Shown one piece after another: positions 18,648-29,304 of a stretch of DNA of 64,000 nucleotides. The position numbers and the translations under genes are program-made. This DNA comes from Frateuria flava (lineage in GTDB: Bacteria > Pseudomonadota > Gammaproteobacteria > Xanthomonadales > Rhodanobacteraceae): assembly GCF_017837635.1 (NCBI RefSeq), contig NZ_JAGJRS010000017.1:50919-114918 (forward strand), written 5' to 3'. The stretch's first letter is position 1. Each line of letters starts with the position of its first letter. Under the pieces are notes generated by a model, which worked only from the letters and a program-made list of their open reading frames with translations, did not search any database and was not told where the DNA came from.

Positions 18648-20456
18648 TCAAGCCGATGGCGGGGACGACTCCGGCCGCTCCCGCTGGGCATCGGCCTCGA
18701 ACAGTTGCTCCAGGTCCGCCAGCGCCTCGCGTGTGGTCTGCACGATGCGCGCGTCGTCGTCGTAGACCAGGTACTGGCGCTTGAGTAGTTCGGCATCCTG
18801 CTGGCGGAAGCGCTCCACCCGGGCGTGGGCGACGTCGGCGGTCATGCCCAGCGCCTCCAGCGTCATCTGCGTCATCTGCAGGCTGGAGCAGAGCGTCTCG
18901 CGCACCGGATCGTCGATGCCCAGGTCCATCAGCCGCCACACGTGCTGGCGGTTGCGCGCACGCGCCACGATCTTCAGGTGCGGATACTGCCGACGCACCA
19001 GCCGTGCCACGCGCAGGCTGGATTCCGGGTCGTCGCTGGCCAGCACGAACACCTCAGCCTTGTCCGCCTGGGCCGCGCGCAGCAGCTCCGGCCGCGCCGG
19101 GTCGCCGTAGAAGATGTCGTTCCAGCCGCCGAAGCGTTGCACCAGGTCGATCTGTTCGACCGAATGGTCCAGCGCCACGAAGCGAATCCCCTGCGCGCGC
19201 AATACGCGGGCCACGATCTGCCCCATGCGCCCGTAGCCGGCGATGATCACCTTGGGCGTCTGCGTCTGGATGGTGTCGTATTCGCGCACCGCCTTCTTCG
19301 GTCGTGCGCCGAGCAACCGCCCGGTCAGCGCGACCAGCAGCGGCGTCAGCGCCATCGACAAGGTGATCGCCAGCACCAGCCGGCTGTGCAGGTTGCCGTC
19401 GAGGATGCGCTGCCCTGCCGCGAGGTTGAGCACCACGAACGCGAACTCGCCGCCGCTGGCCAGCAGCACGGCCAGGCGCAGCGACTCGCCACGGTCGAGG
19501 CCGCCCATCAACCGACCCAACGGCCACAGCAGCACGCCCTTGACCAGCAGCAGCCCGATCACCAGCGCCAGCACCCGCAACGGCTCGTGCAGCAGCAGCG
19601 AGAGGTCCATCGACATGCCCACGCTGATGAAGAACAGTCCAAGCAGCAGGCCCTTGAATGGCTCCAGGTGCGATTCGAGCTCGTGCCGGTATTCCGAATC
19701 CGCCAGCAGCACGCCCGCAAGGAAGGCGCCCAGTGTAGAGGACACGCCCACCTGCTCCATCAGCCATGCCGTGCCCATCACCACCAGCAACGCGGTGGCG
19801 GTGGACACCTCGATCGCATCGGCCTTGGCGACGAAGCGGAACACCGGCCGCAACAGATAGCGGCCGCCGACCACCACCGCCACGATGGCGCCCACCGTAC
19901 GCAGCGCGCTCGCCAGATCCACGCCGTGTCCACTCGAACTGGCCAGCAACGGCACCATCGCGATCAACGGGATCGCCGCCAGGTCCTGAAACAGCAGGAT
20001 CGCGAACGCCTGGCGGCCGTAAGCCCAGCCGGCCTCCTTGCGCTCGGCCAGGATCTGCAGGCCGAACGCGGTGGACGACAGCGCCAGGCTGCCGCCGACG
20101 ATGACCGCCGCCGGACCCTTGAGCCCGAACCAGGTGAAAGCGATCGCCCCGATCGCGATGCCGCAGGCCAGTACCTGCATCAGGCCGGTGCCGAACACCG
20201 CGCGGCGCATCACCCACAGCCGCTGCGGCGACAGTTCCAGGCCGATCACGAACAGCATCAGCACCACGCCGAACTCGGAAATCGTGGCCACGCCGGCGGT
20301 ATCGCTGACCAGGCCCAGTTCCTGCGGGCCGATCACCACGCCGGCCAGCAGATAGCCCAGCACCGAACCGAGCCGGAAACGCTTGGTCAGCGGCACGGCG
20401 ATCACCGTCGCCAGCAGGAACACCAGCGCGGTCTCGAGGTAGTGATGGCTTTCCAC
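18648..20456 (-). CDS. Monovalent cation:proton antiporter-2 (Kef-type K+/H+ antiporter)
   Basis: The 602-residue protein has the CPA2 layout: a membrane domain of about 12-13 helices (residues 5-385) followed by a cytoplasmic RCK/TrkA-N domain beginning near residue 400 (VIIAGYGRMGQIVARVL, a Rossmann NAD-binding signature). Characteristic sites are GVVIGPQ, LFVIGLELSP, LFQDLAAIPL with the ion-binding Asp, and GAFLAGVLLADS. Such proteins export K+ (or exchange it for H+) in defence against electrophiles or pH stress. It resembles KefB/KefC, but no KefF/KefG ancillary reductase gene is adjacent, so which one is not resolved. The start is a GTG at 20456. Confidence 0.94.
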   Translation of the reverse strand: MESHHYLETALVFLLATVIAVPLTKRFRLGSVLGYLLAGVVIGPQELGLVSDTAGVATISEFGVVLMLFVIGLELSPQRLWVMRRAVFGTGLMQVLACGIAIGAIAFTWFGLKGPAAVIVGGSLALSSTAFGLQILAERKEAGWAYGRQAFAILLFQDLAAIPLIAMVPLLASSSGHGVDLASALRTVGAIVAVVVGGRYLLRPVFRFVAKADAIEVSTATALLVVMGTAWLMEQVGVSSTLGAFLAGVLLADSEYRHELESHLEPFKGLLLGLFFISVGMSMDLSLLLHEPLRVLALVIGLLLVKGVLLWPLGRLMGGLDRGESLRLAVLLASGGEFAFVVLNLAAGQRILDGNLHSRLVLAITLSMALTPLLVALTGRLLGARPKKAVREYDTIQTQTPKVIIAGYGRMGQIVARVLRAQGIRFVALDHSVEQIDLVQRFGGWNDIFYGDPARPELLRAAQADKAEVFVLASDDPESSLRVARLVRRQYPHLKIVARARNRQHVWRLMDLGIDDPVRETLCSSLQMTQMTLEALGMTADVAHARVERFRQQDAELLKRQYLVYDDDARIVQTTREALADLEQLFEADAQRERPESSPPSA

Positions 20457-20544
20457 GCGCGCGACGCCTTGATGGGGATGCCCGATTATTCCACGCCCAC
20501 CCTGACCTCATCGCCGGCCCGCGCGTGCATGGGATCATGCGCGC

Positions 20545-21369
20545 ATGAAAGCCGTCACGCTTGCCGTCGCCAGCCTGCTGTTGCCGTGCCTGGCCTTCGC
20601 CACCTCCATCCCGGTGCAGGGCTACGCGGTGGTGCACGCCTTTGCGCATGATCCCTCGGCCTACACCGAAGGCCTGTTCTACCTGGACGGCTATCTCTAC
20701 GAGGCCACCGGCACCATCGGAGCCTCATCGGTGCGCAAGGTGGAGCTCGCCAGCGGCAAGGTGGTGCAGCAGGCACCCACGCCATGGCCGGACTACGGCG
20801 AGGGCATCGTGGCGTGGAAGGATCGGTTGATCCAGCTGACCTGGCAGAACCACGAGGGCTTCCTGTACGACCTGGCCACACTGACCCCACGTGCCAGATT
20901 CGCCTACCCGGGCGAAGGCTGGAGCCTGACCACCGACGGCACCCGCCTGCTGATGAGCGACGGCACGCCGACCATCCGCATCCTCGATCCGGACAGCCTG
21001 CAGCAGGTCGGGCGTATCGACGTCACCGCCGGGGGCGAGCCGCTGGCCAACCTCAATGAGCTGGAGTGGGTCAAGGGCCAGCTCTATGCCAACATCTGGC
21101 TGACCGACCGCATCGCGCGGATCGATCCGGCGAGCGGCAAGGTGGTCGGCTGGATCGACCTGTCCGGCCTGGGCCCCGCGCAAGACGCACGCGCCGACCC
21201 CGTGAACGACGTGCTCAACGGCATCGCCTACGACGCCGCACATGACCGCCTGTTTGTCACCGGCAAGCGCTGGCCGCATGTGTACGAGATCCGGCTGCTG
21301 CCGGCGCACCACGATGGTCAGGCGCACCATGCCATGGAGAAGGCTCGATTACGGCCGGCCAGCCCCTGA
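20545..21369 (+). CDS. Glutaminyl-peptide cyclotransferase (bacterial/plant type)
   Basis: The 274-residue protein has a signal peptide (about residues 1-19, CLAFA before TSIPVQ) and a five-bladed beta-propeller domain of the Glu_cyclase_2 family. Family marks include YTEGLFYLDG.LYEATG near residue 40-56, the WPDYGEGI and LTWQN.EGFLYD stretches, and NLNELEW. It converts N-terminal glutamine of exported peptides to pyroglutamate (EC 2.3.2.5) in the periplasm. It is divergent from the Kef gene, with 88 bases between starts. Length is normal for Xanthomonas-type enzymes. Confidence 0.92.
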   Translation: MKAVTLAVASLLLPCLAFATSIPVQGYAVVHAFAHDPSAYTEGLFYLDGYLYEATGTIGASSVRKVELASGKVVQQAPTPWPDYGEGIVAWKDRLIQLTWQNHEGFLYDLATLTPRARFAYPGEGWSLTTDGTRLLMSDGTPTIRILDPDSLQQVGRIDVTAGGEPLANLNELEWVKGQLYANIWLTDRIARIDPASGKVVGWIDLSGLGPAQDARADPVNDVLNGIAYDAAHDRLFVTGKRWPHVYEIRLLPAHHDGQAHHAMEKARLRPASP

Positions 21370-21454
21370 AAGCACGGCGTCCACGCACAACGAAGAAACG
21401 TCTCCTGCCGACCGCGTGGTGGCGGTCGAGGGCTGGCCGGAGACTCCCGGCTGC

Positions 21455-21853
21455 TCAGGCGGGAACGTGCCGCACAAAGGCGCGCATGGTCAGGCCGGGC
21501 ACGGTGCGGAAGGTCGTCGGCCGCGGCGCGCCGGCATCGGCGGCGATGAACACGAAGGCATCGCCCTCCAGGCGGTAGCTGGCCGGCAGCGGCACACCCG
21601 CATCGGGGCCGATCGCGTCGATCCAGGTGATCGCCCTGGGCGTGACCGAGGCATCCAGCGTGAAGCGGCCTTCCAGCAGGAGTGCGCCCTGCAGCGTGCG
21701 CACGGCGAAATGGTCGCCGTCGATGATCGTCAGCGCGTCCGGTGCGCCGGTGCTGTCGATGGCAGCCGAATCGCCGTTCTCCTCGAAGGCGACCTGCCGC
21801 CAGACGCCTTGCAGGGCGGCCAGGTCGCGGGCATTCGGGTCGGATGCATCCAT
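21455..21853 (-). CDS. TIGR03067-like small domain protein
   Basis: The 132-residue protein resembles the TIGR03067 family of single-domain beta proteins: it begins with a LQGVWRQVAFEENG-type segment, follows with a DGDHFAVRTLQG..LEGRFTLD section and PRAITWID, and ends with a YRLEGDAFVF strand. No signal peptide is visible, so it is probably cytoplasmic. The family, lipocalin-like in layout, has no defined function. It is in the same direction as hemB, 85 bases downstream of it, and may be co-transcribed. Confidence 0.72.
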   Translation of the reverse strand: MDASDPNARDLAALQGVWRQVAFEENGDSAAIDSTGAPDALTIIDGDHFAVRTLQGALLLEGRFTLDASVTPRAITWIDAIGPDAGVPLPASYRLEGDAFVFIAADAGAPRPTTFRTVPGLTMRAFVRHVPA

Positions 21854-21938
21854 GCTCGTGTTCCTGCTATCCGGCGCGCCTTTGCGCCAGGCATCACGTT
21901 ACCGGCGGTCGCGCACCTGGTGCGCGCCTGCCGGTGCC

Positions 21939-23076
<1,138 letters not shown>

Positions 23077-23115
23077 CGAAGGGCCCCACGTCGACCGGAG
23101 TCCAGGGCCGTGCGC

Positions 23116-24348
23116 CTAGGCGTCGCGGATCGCCGCGATCGGGTCCAGCGCCGCGGCCTGGCGTGCCGGATAGAAACTGAACACCAGGCCGATCGCCAGG
23201 CAGGCCACCACCGAGGCAAGGATCCCGATCGGTTCCCACGCCACCTGCCAGCCGGCGAACAGCGCGATCGCGTACGCCAGCGCCGCGCCGAACAGCAGCC
23301 CGATCAACGCGCCGGCCGTGCAGATCACCACCGCCTCGCGCAGGAAGCGCACCACGATGTCCTGCCGCCGTGCGCCGATCGCGCGCAGCAGGCCGATCTC
23401 GCGGCGCCGCTCCAGCACGTTGGCCAGCATGATGTTCATGATGCCGATGCCGCCGACCAGCAGGCTGACCCCGGCGATCGAGCCCATCACGATGGAGAAG
23501 ATGCGCTGGGTCTGCTGGTTCTGCCGATAGAGCTGCTGCGGCACCACCAGCTGGTAGTCGTCGACGCCGGCGTGGCGCTGGTCGAGCACCTGGCCGAGCA
23601 CGCGTGCGCCGTCACCCAGCCGGTCCGGGTCGGCCACGCGCAGCAGGAAGCGGTCGATCTCGTCTTCCATCGGCTGGAAGCGGAACCGCGCGCGGGCGCT
23701 GGCCAGCGGAACGAAGATGCGGTTGCTGTCGGCGCCCAGCGCCACGCCTTCGAAATGGTCCTTGTCCAGGTCGCGATCGGCCAGCACGCCCACCACGCGC
23801 AGCCACACCTGGTTGACCTTGACCAGCCGGCCGAGCGGCTTGCCGCCGGGGAACAGCTCGTGCGCCGCCTGCGCGCCGAGCACCGCCACCGCGGCCAGGC
23901 GGGCGTCGTCCTCCAAGCTGAGCGGGCGGCCTTGCGCCACGCGCAGCGAGGCGAGAGCGAAGTAGCCGGGGCTGATGCCGCTGACCTGCGCCTGGCTCGT
24001 TCCCGCATCGCTGAAGACGCCCCAGGTCTTGATCCGCTTCTGCGCCGCGTAGCGCTCGGCGGTCGGCACCACGGCCAATGCCGCGCGCGCGTCGGCCTCG
24101 GTCAGACCCAGGCTGCGCGCGCGGGCTTCCTTCAGGGCATCGCCATCGGCGCTGTGCGCCTCGACGATCAGGTTGTGCAGGCCCAGGCTCTCGACCAGCC
24201 TGAGGGCCTCGCGCCGGCTGCCGGCGCCCACGCCCTGCATCGCGACGATCGCGCCCACGCCGAAGATCATGCCCAGTAGCGTGAGCAGGGTGCGCAGCTT
24301 GCGCCGCGAGAGCTCCTCGATCGCCTCGCGCCAGGGACCGGCGTTCAT
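23116..24348 (-). CDS. MacB/FtsX-type ABC transporter permease
   Basis: The 410-residue protein has the four-helix type VII ABC topology: helix one near residues 20-42 (LLTLLGMIFGVGAIVAM), a large periplasmic MacB-PCD-like domain, and three C-terminal helices after residue 285 (GSIAGVSLLVGGIGIMNIML, then ERRREIGLLRAIGA). Such permeases do not move substrate through the membrane but couple ATP hydrolysis to periplasmic adaptor and outer-membrane channel activity (mechanotransmission). It is the last gene of the ATPase-adaptor-adaptor-permease operon and overlaps the preceding adaptor in an ATGA. The exported substrate is unknown. Confidence 0.93.
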   Translation of the reverse strand: MNAGPWREAIEELSRRKLRTLLTLLGMIFGVGAIVAMQGVGAGSRREALRLVESLGLHNLIVEAHSADGDALKEARARSLGLTEADARAALAVVPTAERYAAQKRIKTWGVFSDAGTSQAQVSGISPGYFALASLRVAQGRPLSLEDDARLAAVAVLGAQAAHELFPGGKPLGRLVKVNQVWLRVVGVLADRDLDKDHFEGVALGADSNRIFVPLASARARFRFQPMEDEIDRFLLRVADPDRLGDGARVLGQVLDQRHAGVDDYQLVVPQQLYRQNQQTQRIFSIVMGSIAGVSLLVGGIGIMNIMLANVLERRREIGLLRAIGARRQDIVVRFLREAVVICTAGALIGLLFGAALAYAIALFAGWQVAWEPIGILASVVACLAIGLVFSFYPARQAAALDPIAAIRDA

Positions 24349-25550
24349 GCGCCGGCTCCGTGGCTGCCGGCATCGAGCAGGATGCGGTCGCCCTCGTGCA
24401 GGCCATCGAGCACCTGCGTGCGCGTGGCACCACGCACACCAAGCCTGAGCTTGCGTACGACTTCGTTCCCCTCGCTCAGCACGCGCACCGCCGCGCCATC
24501 GTCGCCACCCAGCGCGAGGTTCGGCACGCTCATGCCGTGCGGCGTTTGCAGCAGCAGTATCTTGCCGACGAAGCGCTGGCCCGGCGTCCAGCCGTAGCGT
24601 CGCGCGGCATCGGCCGGCACGCGTGCCTTCATCAGCAGGTACTTGACCGGGCTGTCGCGATCGCGCGGCTGCGCGGCGGCGGCGATCCAGCTGAGCCTGG
24701 CCGTGACCTGTTGCTGCGGGCGCCCCCATGGATGCAGTTCCACCGCCTCGCCCACGGCGACGCCCTGCGCTTCGATCTGTGGCACGGCCAGCTGCACTTC
24801 GAGGGCGTCCAGGTCCGGCAGGCTGGCGAAGCTGAAACCGGCCCACATGCTGCTGCCCACGTGCGGCAGCTCGTCGGACCAGTTGCGTTCGAGCACCAGC
24901 ACGCCATCGTGCGGTGCGCGCAGTTCCAGCGCGTCCAGGTCGTCCTTCTTCTGCTTCGCCACCGTGGCGTAGGTGTCGTGCTGCGCGTCGAGCACGGCCA
25001 GCTCGGCCTTGCCGCGGGCACTGGACTGCTGCTCGCGCCACCGCAGGATCTGTCGCCGCACGCCCAGGTACGCCGCGTCCTGCACGGCGTCCAGGATGTC
25101 GTTGCGCGCGATCGCCGCCGTCGTGGCATGCGCGTAGCGCTGGGCGATGGCCAGTTGCCCGTCGACCTGGATCAGGTCCACGCCCAGCTGCCCCCGCTTG
25201 CCGGCCAGGTCGTCCTGCTTGCCGGCGCGGGCGAGGAGGTTGCGTTCGAGGTCGATGCGCGCCTGCGCCAGGTCCTGCACGCTCTGCGTGGCGGAGAAGC
25301 GCGCCACCACTTCGCCCCGGGTGACATGACTGCCGTCGGGCAGCATCCAGGCCAGCTGGCGCGGCGTCCATTGCTGGCCCGGCACCAGCAGCGGGGTGGC
25401 GGTGACTGCGCGCAGCTCGCCCTCGGCCAGCACGCTGAACTGGAGCGGGCCGGCATGGGCCTGTTCGAGCACGATGTAATCCGCCTTCGGCGCGTTGCCG
25501 CAGGCGGCCAGCACCAGCAGCGCCGGCAGGAGTGCATGCACGCGACGCAT
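24345..25550 (-). CDS. HlyD-type periplasmic adaptor lipoprotein
   Basis: The 401-residue product begins with a lipoprotein signal peptide; the lipobox LAAC places the acylated cysteine at residue 17. It has the membrane-fusion-protein order: lipoyl-like half (about 40-85), a coiled-coil hairpin (90-205), the second lipoyl half (LELRAPHDGVLVLE), a beta-barrel and a membrane-proximal domain. It would bridge the MacB-like permease and an outer-membrane channel, but no TolC gene is in the operon. Its start overlaps the end of the double-adaptor gene (TGATG) and its end overlaps the permease start (ATGA), so stoichiometric co-translation is likely. Confidence 0.9.
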   Translation of the reverse strand: MRRVHALLPALLVLAACGNAPKADYIVLEQAHAGPLQFSVLAEGELRAVTATPLLVPGQQWTPRQLAWMLPDGSHVTRGEVVARFSATQSVQDLAQARIDLERNLLARAGKQDDLAGKRGQLGVDLIQVDGQLAIAQRYAHATTAAIARNDILDAVQDAAYLGVRRQILRWREQQSSARGKAELAVLDAQHDTYATVAKQKKDDLDALELRAPHDGVLVLERNWSDELPHVGSSMWAGFSFASLPDLDALEVQLAVPQIEAQGVAVGEAVELHPWGRPQQQVTARLSWIAAAAQPRDRDSPVKYLLMKARVPADAARRYGWTPGQRFVGKILLLQTPHGMSVPNLALGGDDGAAVRVLSEGNEVVRKLRLGVRGATRTQVLDGLHEGDRILLDAGSHGAGA

Positions 25551-27439
25551 CAGGCGCCCTCCCCGGCCGGCGCAATCGCCACCTGCACCGATTGCCCCGG
25601 CTTGAGCCCCGCATGCTGGCCGCCCTGCAGCTGGATCAGCACGTCGACGACCGGGATGGCCTCGACCCGCGACTTGCTGTGCACGTTGTTGCCGATCGAC
25701 GTCACCGTGCCGTCGAGGCGCTGCCGGCCGCCGCCGGCGACGCGCACCTGCACGCCCTGGCCGACCCGCACGCGCGGGAGCTCGCGCTCGGGCAGCGCCG
25801 CGCGCACGGCCAGCGTCGACAGGTCCGGCATCTGTCCCACCGACTGGCCGCGCCAGACCTGGGAGCCGTTGTCGATCTTCTCGCCGTTCCACTTCGCTTC
25901 GTGCAGCAGGATGCCGTCACGCGGCGCCTTGACCGTCAGCGCGCCAAGCGAGGAATTGAGTTCGGCCACCTCGTCGCTGAGCTGATCGACTTCCGCGTCA
26001 GCCAGGCGTTGCTCGGCGGCGCGCGCCAGTTTCGCGATCCGCTCGCGCTCGACGGTCAGGCGAAGTTTCTGCTCGGCCCTGGCGCGAGCGACGACCAGCT
26101 TGCGGTATTCGATGCCGGCCACGTAGTCCTTCGGCACACTGGCCTTGCGACGCGCCTTCTCCGCATCGGCGCGGGCCTGCGCGGTGGCCAGTTCTGCCTC
26201 GCGCGCGCGGTCGGCCAGGTCGAGCTTGAGCTGCTCCTGCCTGCGCTGCTTCTCGGCCAGCTCGCTGCGCTTGGCGGTGAGGTTCTTGGTGACCTCGCTG
26301 CCGTCGAACACCACCAACGGCTCGCCTTTCCTTACCTTCGCGCCATCATCGGCCATCCGCGTCACGGTGAGCTGCCACAGACCGTCGACCGCGGGCGGTG
26401 AGATGGCCAGGCTGCTTTGCGCGAAGAGCTCGCCGGTGATCGCCAGCGGCGCGTCCGGCGGCGCGACGGGTGCTGTTTCTGCGGGCTCCGCTTCGGTATC
26501 GACGCGCACGCTCATGCCCGGGCGCAGTGCCAGCCAGGGGCCCTTGTCCAAGGCGACGGCGATCTCGAAATAGCGGCCATCGCCCCACTCCTTGCGGTCG
26601 ATGGAGGCGCCGGCGATGGCCTTGATATGTCCCGCCGCGCGGCTGCCCGGCAAGGCATCGATCGCCAGGTGGACGGCCTGGCCGACCTTGAGCCCGTCGC
26701 GGTCGGGCTCCAGCACCCAGGCGGTCACCGTGTAGTCGTCGCCCTTCCCGACGACCTCGCCGACCTTGTTGCCCGGGTAGGACGAGGAGCCTTCCTCGAA
26801 TCGCCCGCCGTTGCCGAAGACGTTGTCGAAGCCATGGATGACCGTGCCTGTCCGCGTGGCGCGGACTTCCGCCTGGGTGACCTGGTCCTGGTAGAAGCCC
26901 AGCGAGAGACGCTGTTTCGCGAGTTCCAGTTCGCTGTCGCGACGCCGGCGCGCGACCGCCTCGGCAGCCTGCCTCGCCGCTTCGCGCTTGACCGCGAGCG
27001 CGCGCCCGGTGCGCTCCATCTCGCTCTGGTAGCGGTCGTAGTTGAGCGCGGAAATCAGGCTTCTGGGAACCGCCGCATCCAGCGCCGCGGTATCGCGCTC
27101 GGCCTGCGCATCGGCCAGCGCGAGCTGGGCGTCGGAATGCTTGAGTTCGAGCTCGGCGATTTCCTTGGCGTTCTTCGCTTCGGTCTGCACCAGCTGCGCC
27201 TTGAGTTTGCGCAGCTGCGCCTCGGCCGGACCGGCATCGATGCGCAGCAGCACGTCGCCCTTGCCCACATGCGCCCCGTCGGGCACGTAGTAGCGCAGCA
27301 CCACCGGCGAACTCATCGACGGCGGGGTGTAGATGCCCTGTGCGTCGGCCATCTGCACCTCGCCGCTGAACACGGTGGCAGTCGCGAGCACCGGCCAGGC
27401 CAGCAGCGCGAGCCACAGGCACTCACGCGGCCGAATCAA
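25550..27439 (-). CDS. Tandem (double) HlyD-type periplasmic adaptor
   Basis: The 629-residue protein has a signal peptide (about residues 1-22) with no lipobox or membrane anchor, then two successive adaptor modules. Module one: lipoyl-like half at 30-68, coiled coil 72-195, second half [12 protein letters not shown], barrel to about 305. Module two after an Ala/Pro linker: lipoyl-like 345-380 ([17 protein letters not shown]), coiled coil 383-510, second half [12 protein letters not shown], barrel to the end. Typical adaptors have one module in 350-450 residues. The start is TTG at 27439, supported by GGGAGG seven bases upstream; it overlaps the ATPase end by 17 bases. Confidence 0.85.
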   Translation of the reverse strand: MIRPRECLWLALLAWPVLATATVFSGEVQMADAQGIYTPPSMSSPVVLRYYVPDGAHVGKGDVLLRIDAGPAEAQLRKLKAQLVQTEAKNAKEIAELELKHSDAQLALADAQAERDTAALDAAVPRSLISALNYDRYQSEMERTGRALAVKREAARQAAEAVARRRRDSELELAKQRLSLGFYQDQVTQAEVRATRTGTVIHGFDNVFGNGGRFEEGSSSYPGNKVGEVVGKGDDYTVTAWVLEPDRDGLKVGQAVHLAIDALPGSRAAGHIKAIAGASIDRKEWGDGRYFEIAVALDKGPWLALRPGMSVRVDTEAEPAETAPVAPPDAPLAITGELFAQSSLAISPPAVDGLWQLTVTRMADDGAKVRKGEPLVVFDGSEVTKNLTAKRSELAEKQRRQEQLKLDLADRAREAELATAQARADAEKARRKASVPKDYVAGIEYRKLVVARARAEQKLRLTVERERIAKLARAAEQRLADAEVDQLSDEVAELNSSLGALTVKAPRDGILLHEAKWNGEKIDNGSQVWRGQSVGQMPDLSTLAVRAALPERELPRVRVGQGVQVRVAGGGRQRLDGTVTSIGNNVHSKSRVEAIPVVDVLIQLQGGQHAGLKPGQSVQVAIAPAGEGA

Positions 27440-28097
27440 ACTCGACCCTCCCGTCGCGGATGCCGACCTGGCGCTGGGCGCGCGCGGCGACGTCGGCGTC
27501 GTGGGTGACCATCACCACGGTCTGGCCCTGCGCATGCACCTCATCCAGCAGCGACAGCACGTCGGCGGCACTCTTCGAATCGAGGTTGCCGGTGGGTTCG
27601 TCGGCGAGCAGCAGCGCGGGGTTCATCAACAGTGCGCGGGCGATCGCCACGCGCTGCATCTGGCCGCCGGAGAGCTGGCCCGGCCGATGCTCCAGATGAC
27701 GGCTCAGCCCCATGCGTTCGAGCAACGCGCGCGCACGCGCGGCCAGGCCCTCGCCGGACCCGCGCAGGAAGCGCGCCGGCAGCATCGCGTTCTCCAGCAC
27801 CGAGAGCCGCGGCAGCAGGTGGAAGGACTGGAACACGAAACCGATGCGCCGGTTGCGGAACTCGCTGGCGCGCTCGTCGTCGAAGGTGGAGACGTCCACG
27901 TCCTCGAGCAGGTAGCGCCCGCTGTCGGGCCGGTCCAGGCAACCGAGCATGTTGAGCAGGGTCGACTTGCCCGAGCCCGACGGCCCGACGATCGCCGTGA
28001 ACTGCCCACGCGGCACCGTGAAACTCACCCCGTCCAATGCCGCGATCGTCTGGTCGCCGACCCGGTAGTGCCGGGTCACTGCCTCCATGCAGACCAT
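27423..28097 (-). CDS. MacB/LolD-type ABC transporter ATP-binding protein
   Basis: The 224-residue ATPase has Walker A at residues 38-46 (GPSGSGKST), the Q-loop [10 protein letters not shown], the signature LSGGQ at 142-146, Walker B/D-loop [13 protein letters not shown] at 163-174 and the switch His in MVTHD. This is the MacB/LolD/FtsE subfamily that powers type VII permeases. It is the first gene of the operon with the two adaptors and the permease. GGGGAG lies just before the ATG at 28097; an internal ATG nine bases later is the alternative. The next start is the divergent glucokinase, 137 bases away, so the promoter lies there. Confidence 0.95.
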   Translation of the reverse strand: MVCMEAVTRHYRVGDQTIAALDGVSFTVPRGQFTAIVGPSGSGKSTLLNMLGCLDRPDSGRYLLEDVDVSTFDDERASEFRNRRIGFVFQSFHLLPRLSVLENAMLPARFLRGSGEGLAARARALLERMGLSRHLEHRPGQLSGGQMQRVAIARALLMNPALLLADEPTGNLDSKSAADVLSLLDEVHAQGQTVVMVTHDADVAARAQRQVGIRDGRVEFDSAA

Positions 28098-28234
28098 GCA
28101 TGCTCCCCTTGCATCACACTTCCCTCGAGTGTGGCAACCACGGCAGGCCCTCGCAAGTAGCCAGTCCGGCCGGTTTCCGATACCTTCGCCCGATTGCCGC
28201 CGCGCCCGCGACGCTGCGCCCACAGAACGACCCG

Positions 28235-29251
28235 ATGAGCTTCGACACCCGACCCCCGACCCTGCTTGCCGACCTCGGCGGTACCAACGTGCGCTTCGCG
28301 CTCGCCGACGTCGACGCCGCCCAGCCACTGGTGGCCGACAGCGTGCGCCGCTACCGCGTTCGCGACTTCGCCACGCTGGCCGACACCATCCGCCAATACT
28401 TCGCCGACACCGGGCTGACCGCGCCGCGCGCAATCATCGCCGCCGCCGGGCGCATCGCCGACGGCGAAACGGTGAAGATCACCAACAACCCCTGGGCGGT
28501 CGCGGCGCATGCGCTGCAGACGGACCTGGGAATGGCGTCGGTGCGGCTGGTCAACGACTTTGCTGCGCAGAGCATGGCCGTGCCGCTGCTGCAGCCGGAG
28601 CACCTGAAGGCCGTCGGCGACCTGCCGCTGCCGCGACTGGACCGTTGCGACCACCAGACTTTCGTGGTGATGGGCCCGGGCACCGGCCTGGGCGTGGGCG
28701 GGCTGCTGCGCCGCGACGGCCACTGCAGCGTGCTGGAAAGCGAAGGCGGCCACGCCGGCTTCGCCGCGCACAGCCGCGAGGACATCGAGATCCTGCACCG
28801 GCTCAACGAACGCTTCGGCCGCGTCTCCAACGAACGGCTGATCTGCGGCAACGGCCTGGTGAACCTCTACGGCGCGCTGGCCGACATCGCCGGCGAGCGC
28901 GCGCAGGAGTACACCCCCGAGGACATCACCGCGCACGCCGGCGCGGGCACCGATCCGTTGTGCGTGCGCACGGTGGAAACGCTGGCCGGCATCTTCGGCT
29001 CGGTCGCCGGCGACCTGGTGCTGACCCTGGGCGGCTGGGACGGCGTCTACCTCACCGGCGGCCTGCTGCCGATCCTGCTGCCGTGGCTGCAGCGGGGCGG
29101 CTTCCGCCAGCGCTTCGAGGCCAAGGGCCGCTTCAGCGACACCATGCGCCAGGTTCCCACCATCGCCGTGCTGCATCCGGAACCGGGCCTGCTCGGCGCC
29201 GCCGCACTGGCGGTGATGGAAGCCGGCCGGCCATTGCTGCCCAGGCCGTAG
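28235..29251 (+). CDS. glk: Glucokinase
   Basis: The 338-residue enzyme belongs to the bacterial Glk (ROK-distinct) family and phosphorylates glucose to glucose 6-phosphate (EC 2.7.1.2). Visible motifs: LLADLGGTNVRFAL (phosphate 1 loop), VNDFAAQSMAV with the catalytic Asp, MGPGTGLGVGGLL (adenosine/phosphate 2) and ESEGGHAGFAA, LTLGGWDGVYLTGG. Length is normal. It starts at ATG 28235, divergent from the ABC operon, and a HAD phosphatase gene follows 53 bases later. It feeds the pentose phosphate/Entner-Doudoroff routes together with gnd at 43359. Confidence 0.96.
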   Translation: MSFDTRPPTLLADLGGTNVRFALADVDAAQPLVADSVRRYRVRDFATLADTIRQYFADTGLTAPRAIIAAAGRIADGETVKITNNPWAVAAHALQTDLGMASVRLVNDFAAQSMAVPLLQPEHLKAVGDLPLPRLDRCDHQTFVVMGPGTGLGVGGLLRRDGHCSVLESEGGHAGFAAHSREDIEILHRLNERFGRVSNERLICGNGLVNLYGALADIAGERAQEYTPEDITAHAGAGTDPLCVRTVETLAGIFGSVAGDLVLTLGGWDGVYLTGGLLPILLPWLQRGGFRQRFEAKGRFSDTMRQVPTIAVLHPEPGLLGAAALAVMEAGRPLLPRP

Positions 29252-29304
29252 ACGCCGCCTAACGGACCGGCCGGTACCCTCCCTGCAAGCTGAGGAGGAC
29301 ACCG

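Noticed and set aside
18370..18784. Overlapping plus-strand frames of about 130 codons in the ankyrin-Kef gap
   Set aside because: They run through the family E palindrome and into the antisense of the Kef gene; translations are not protein-like.
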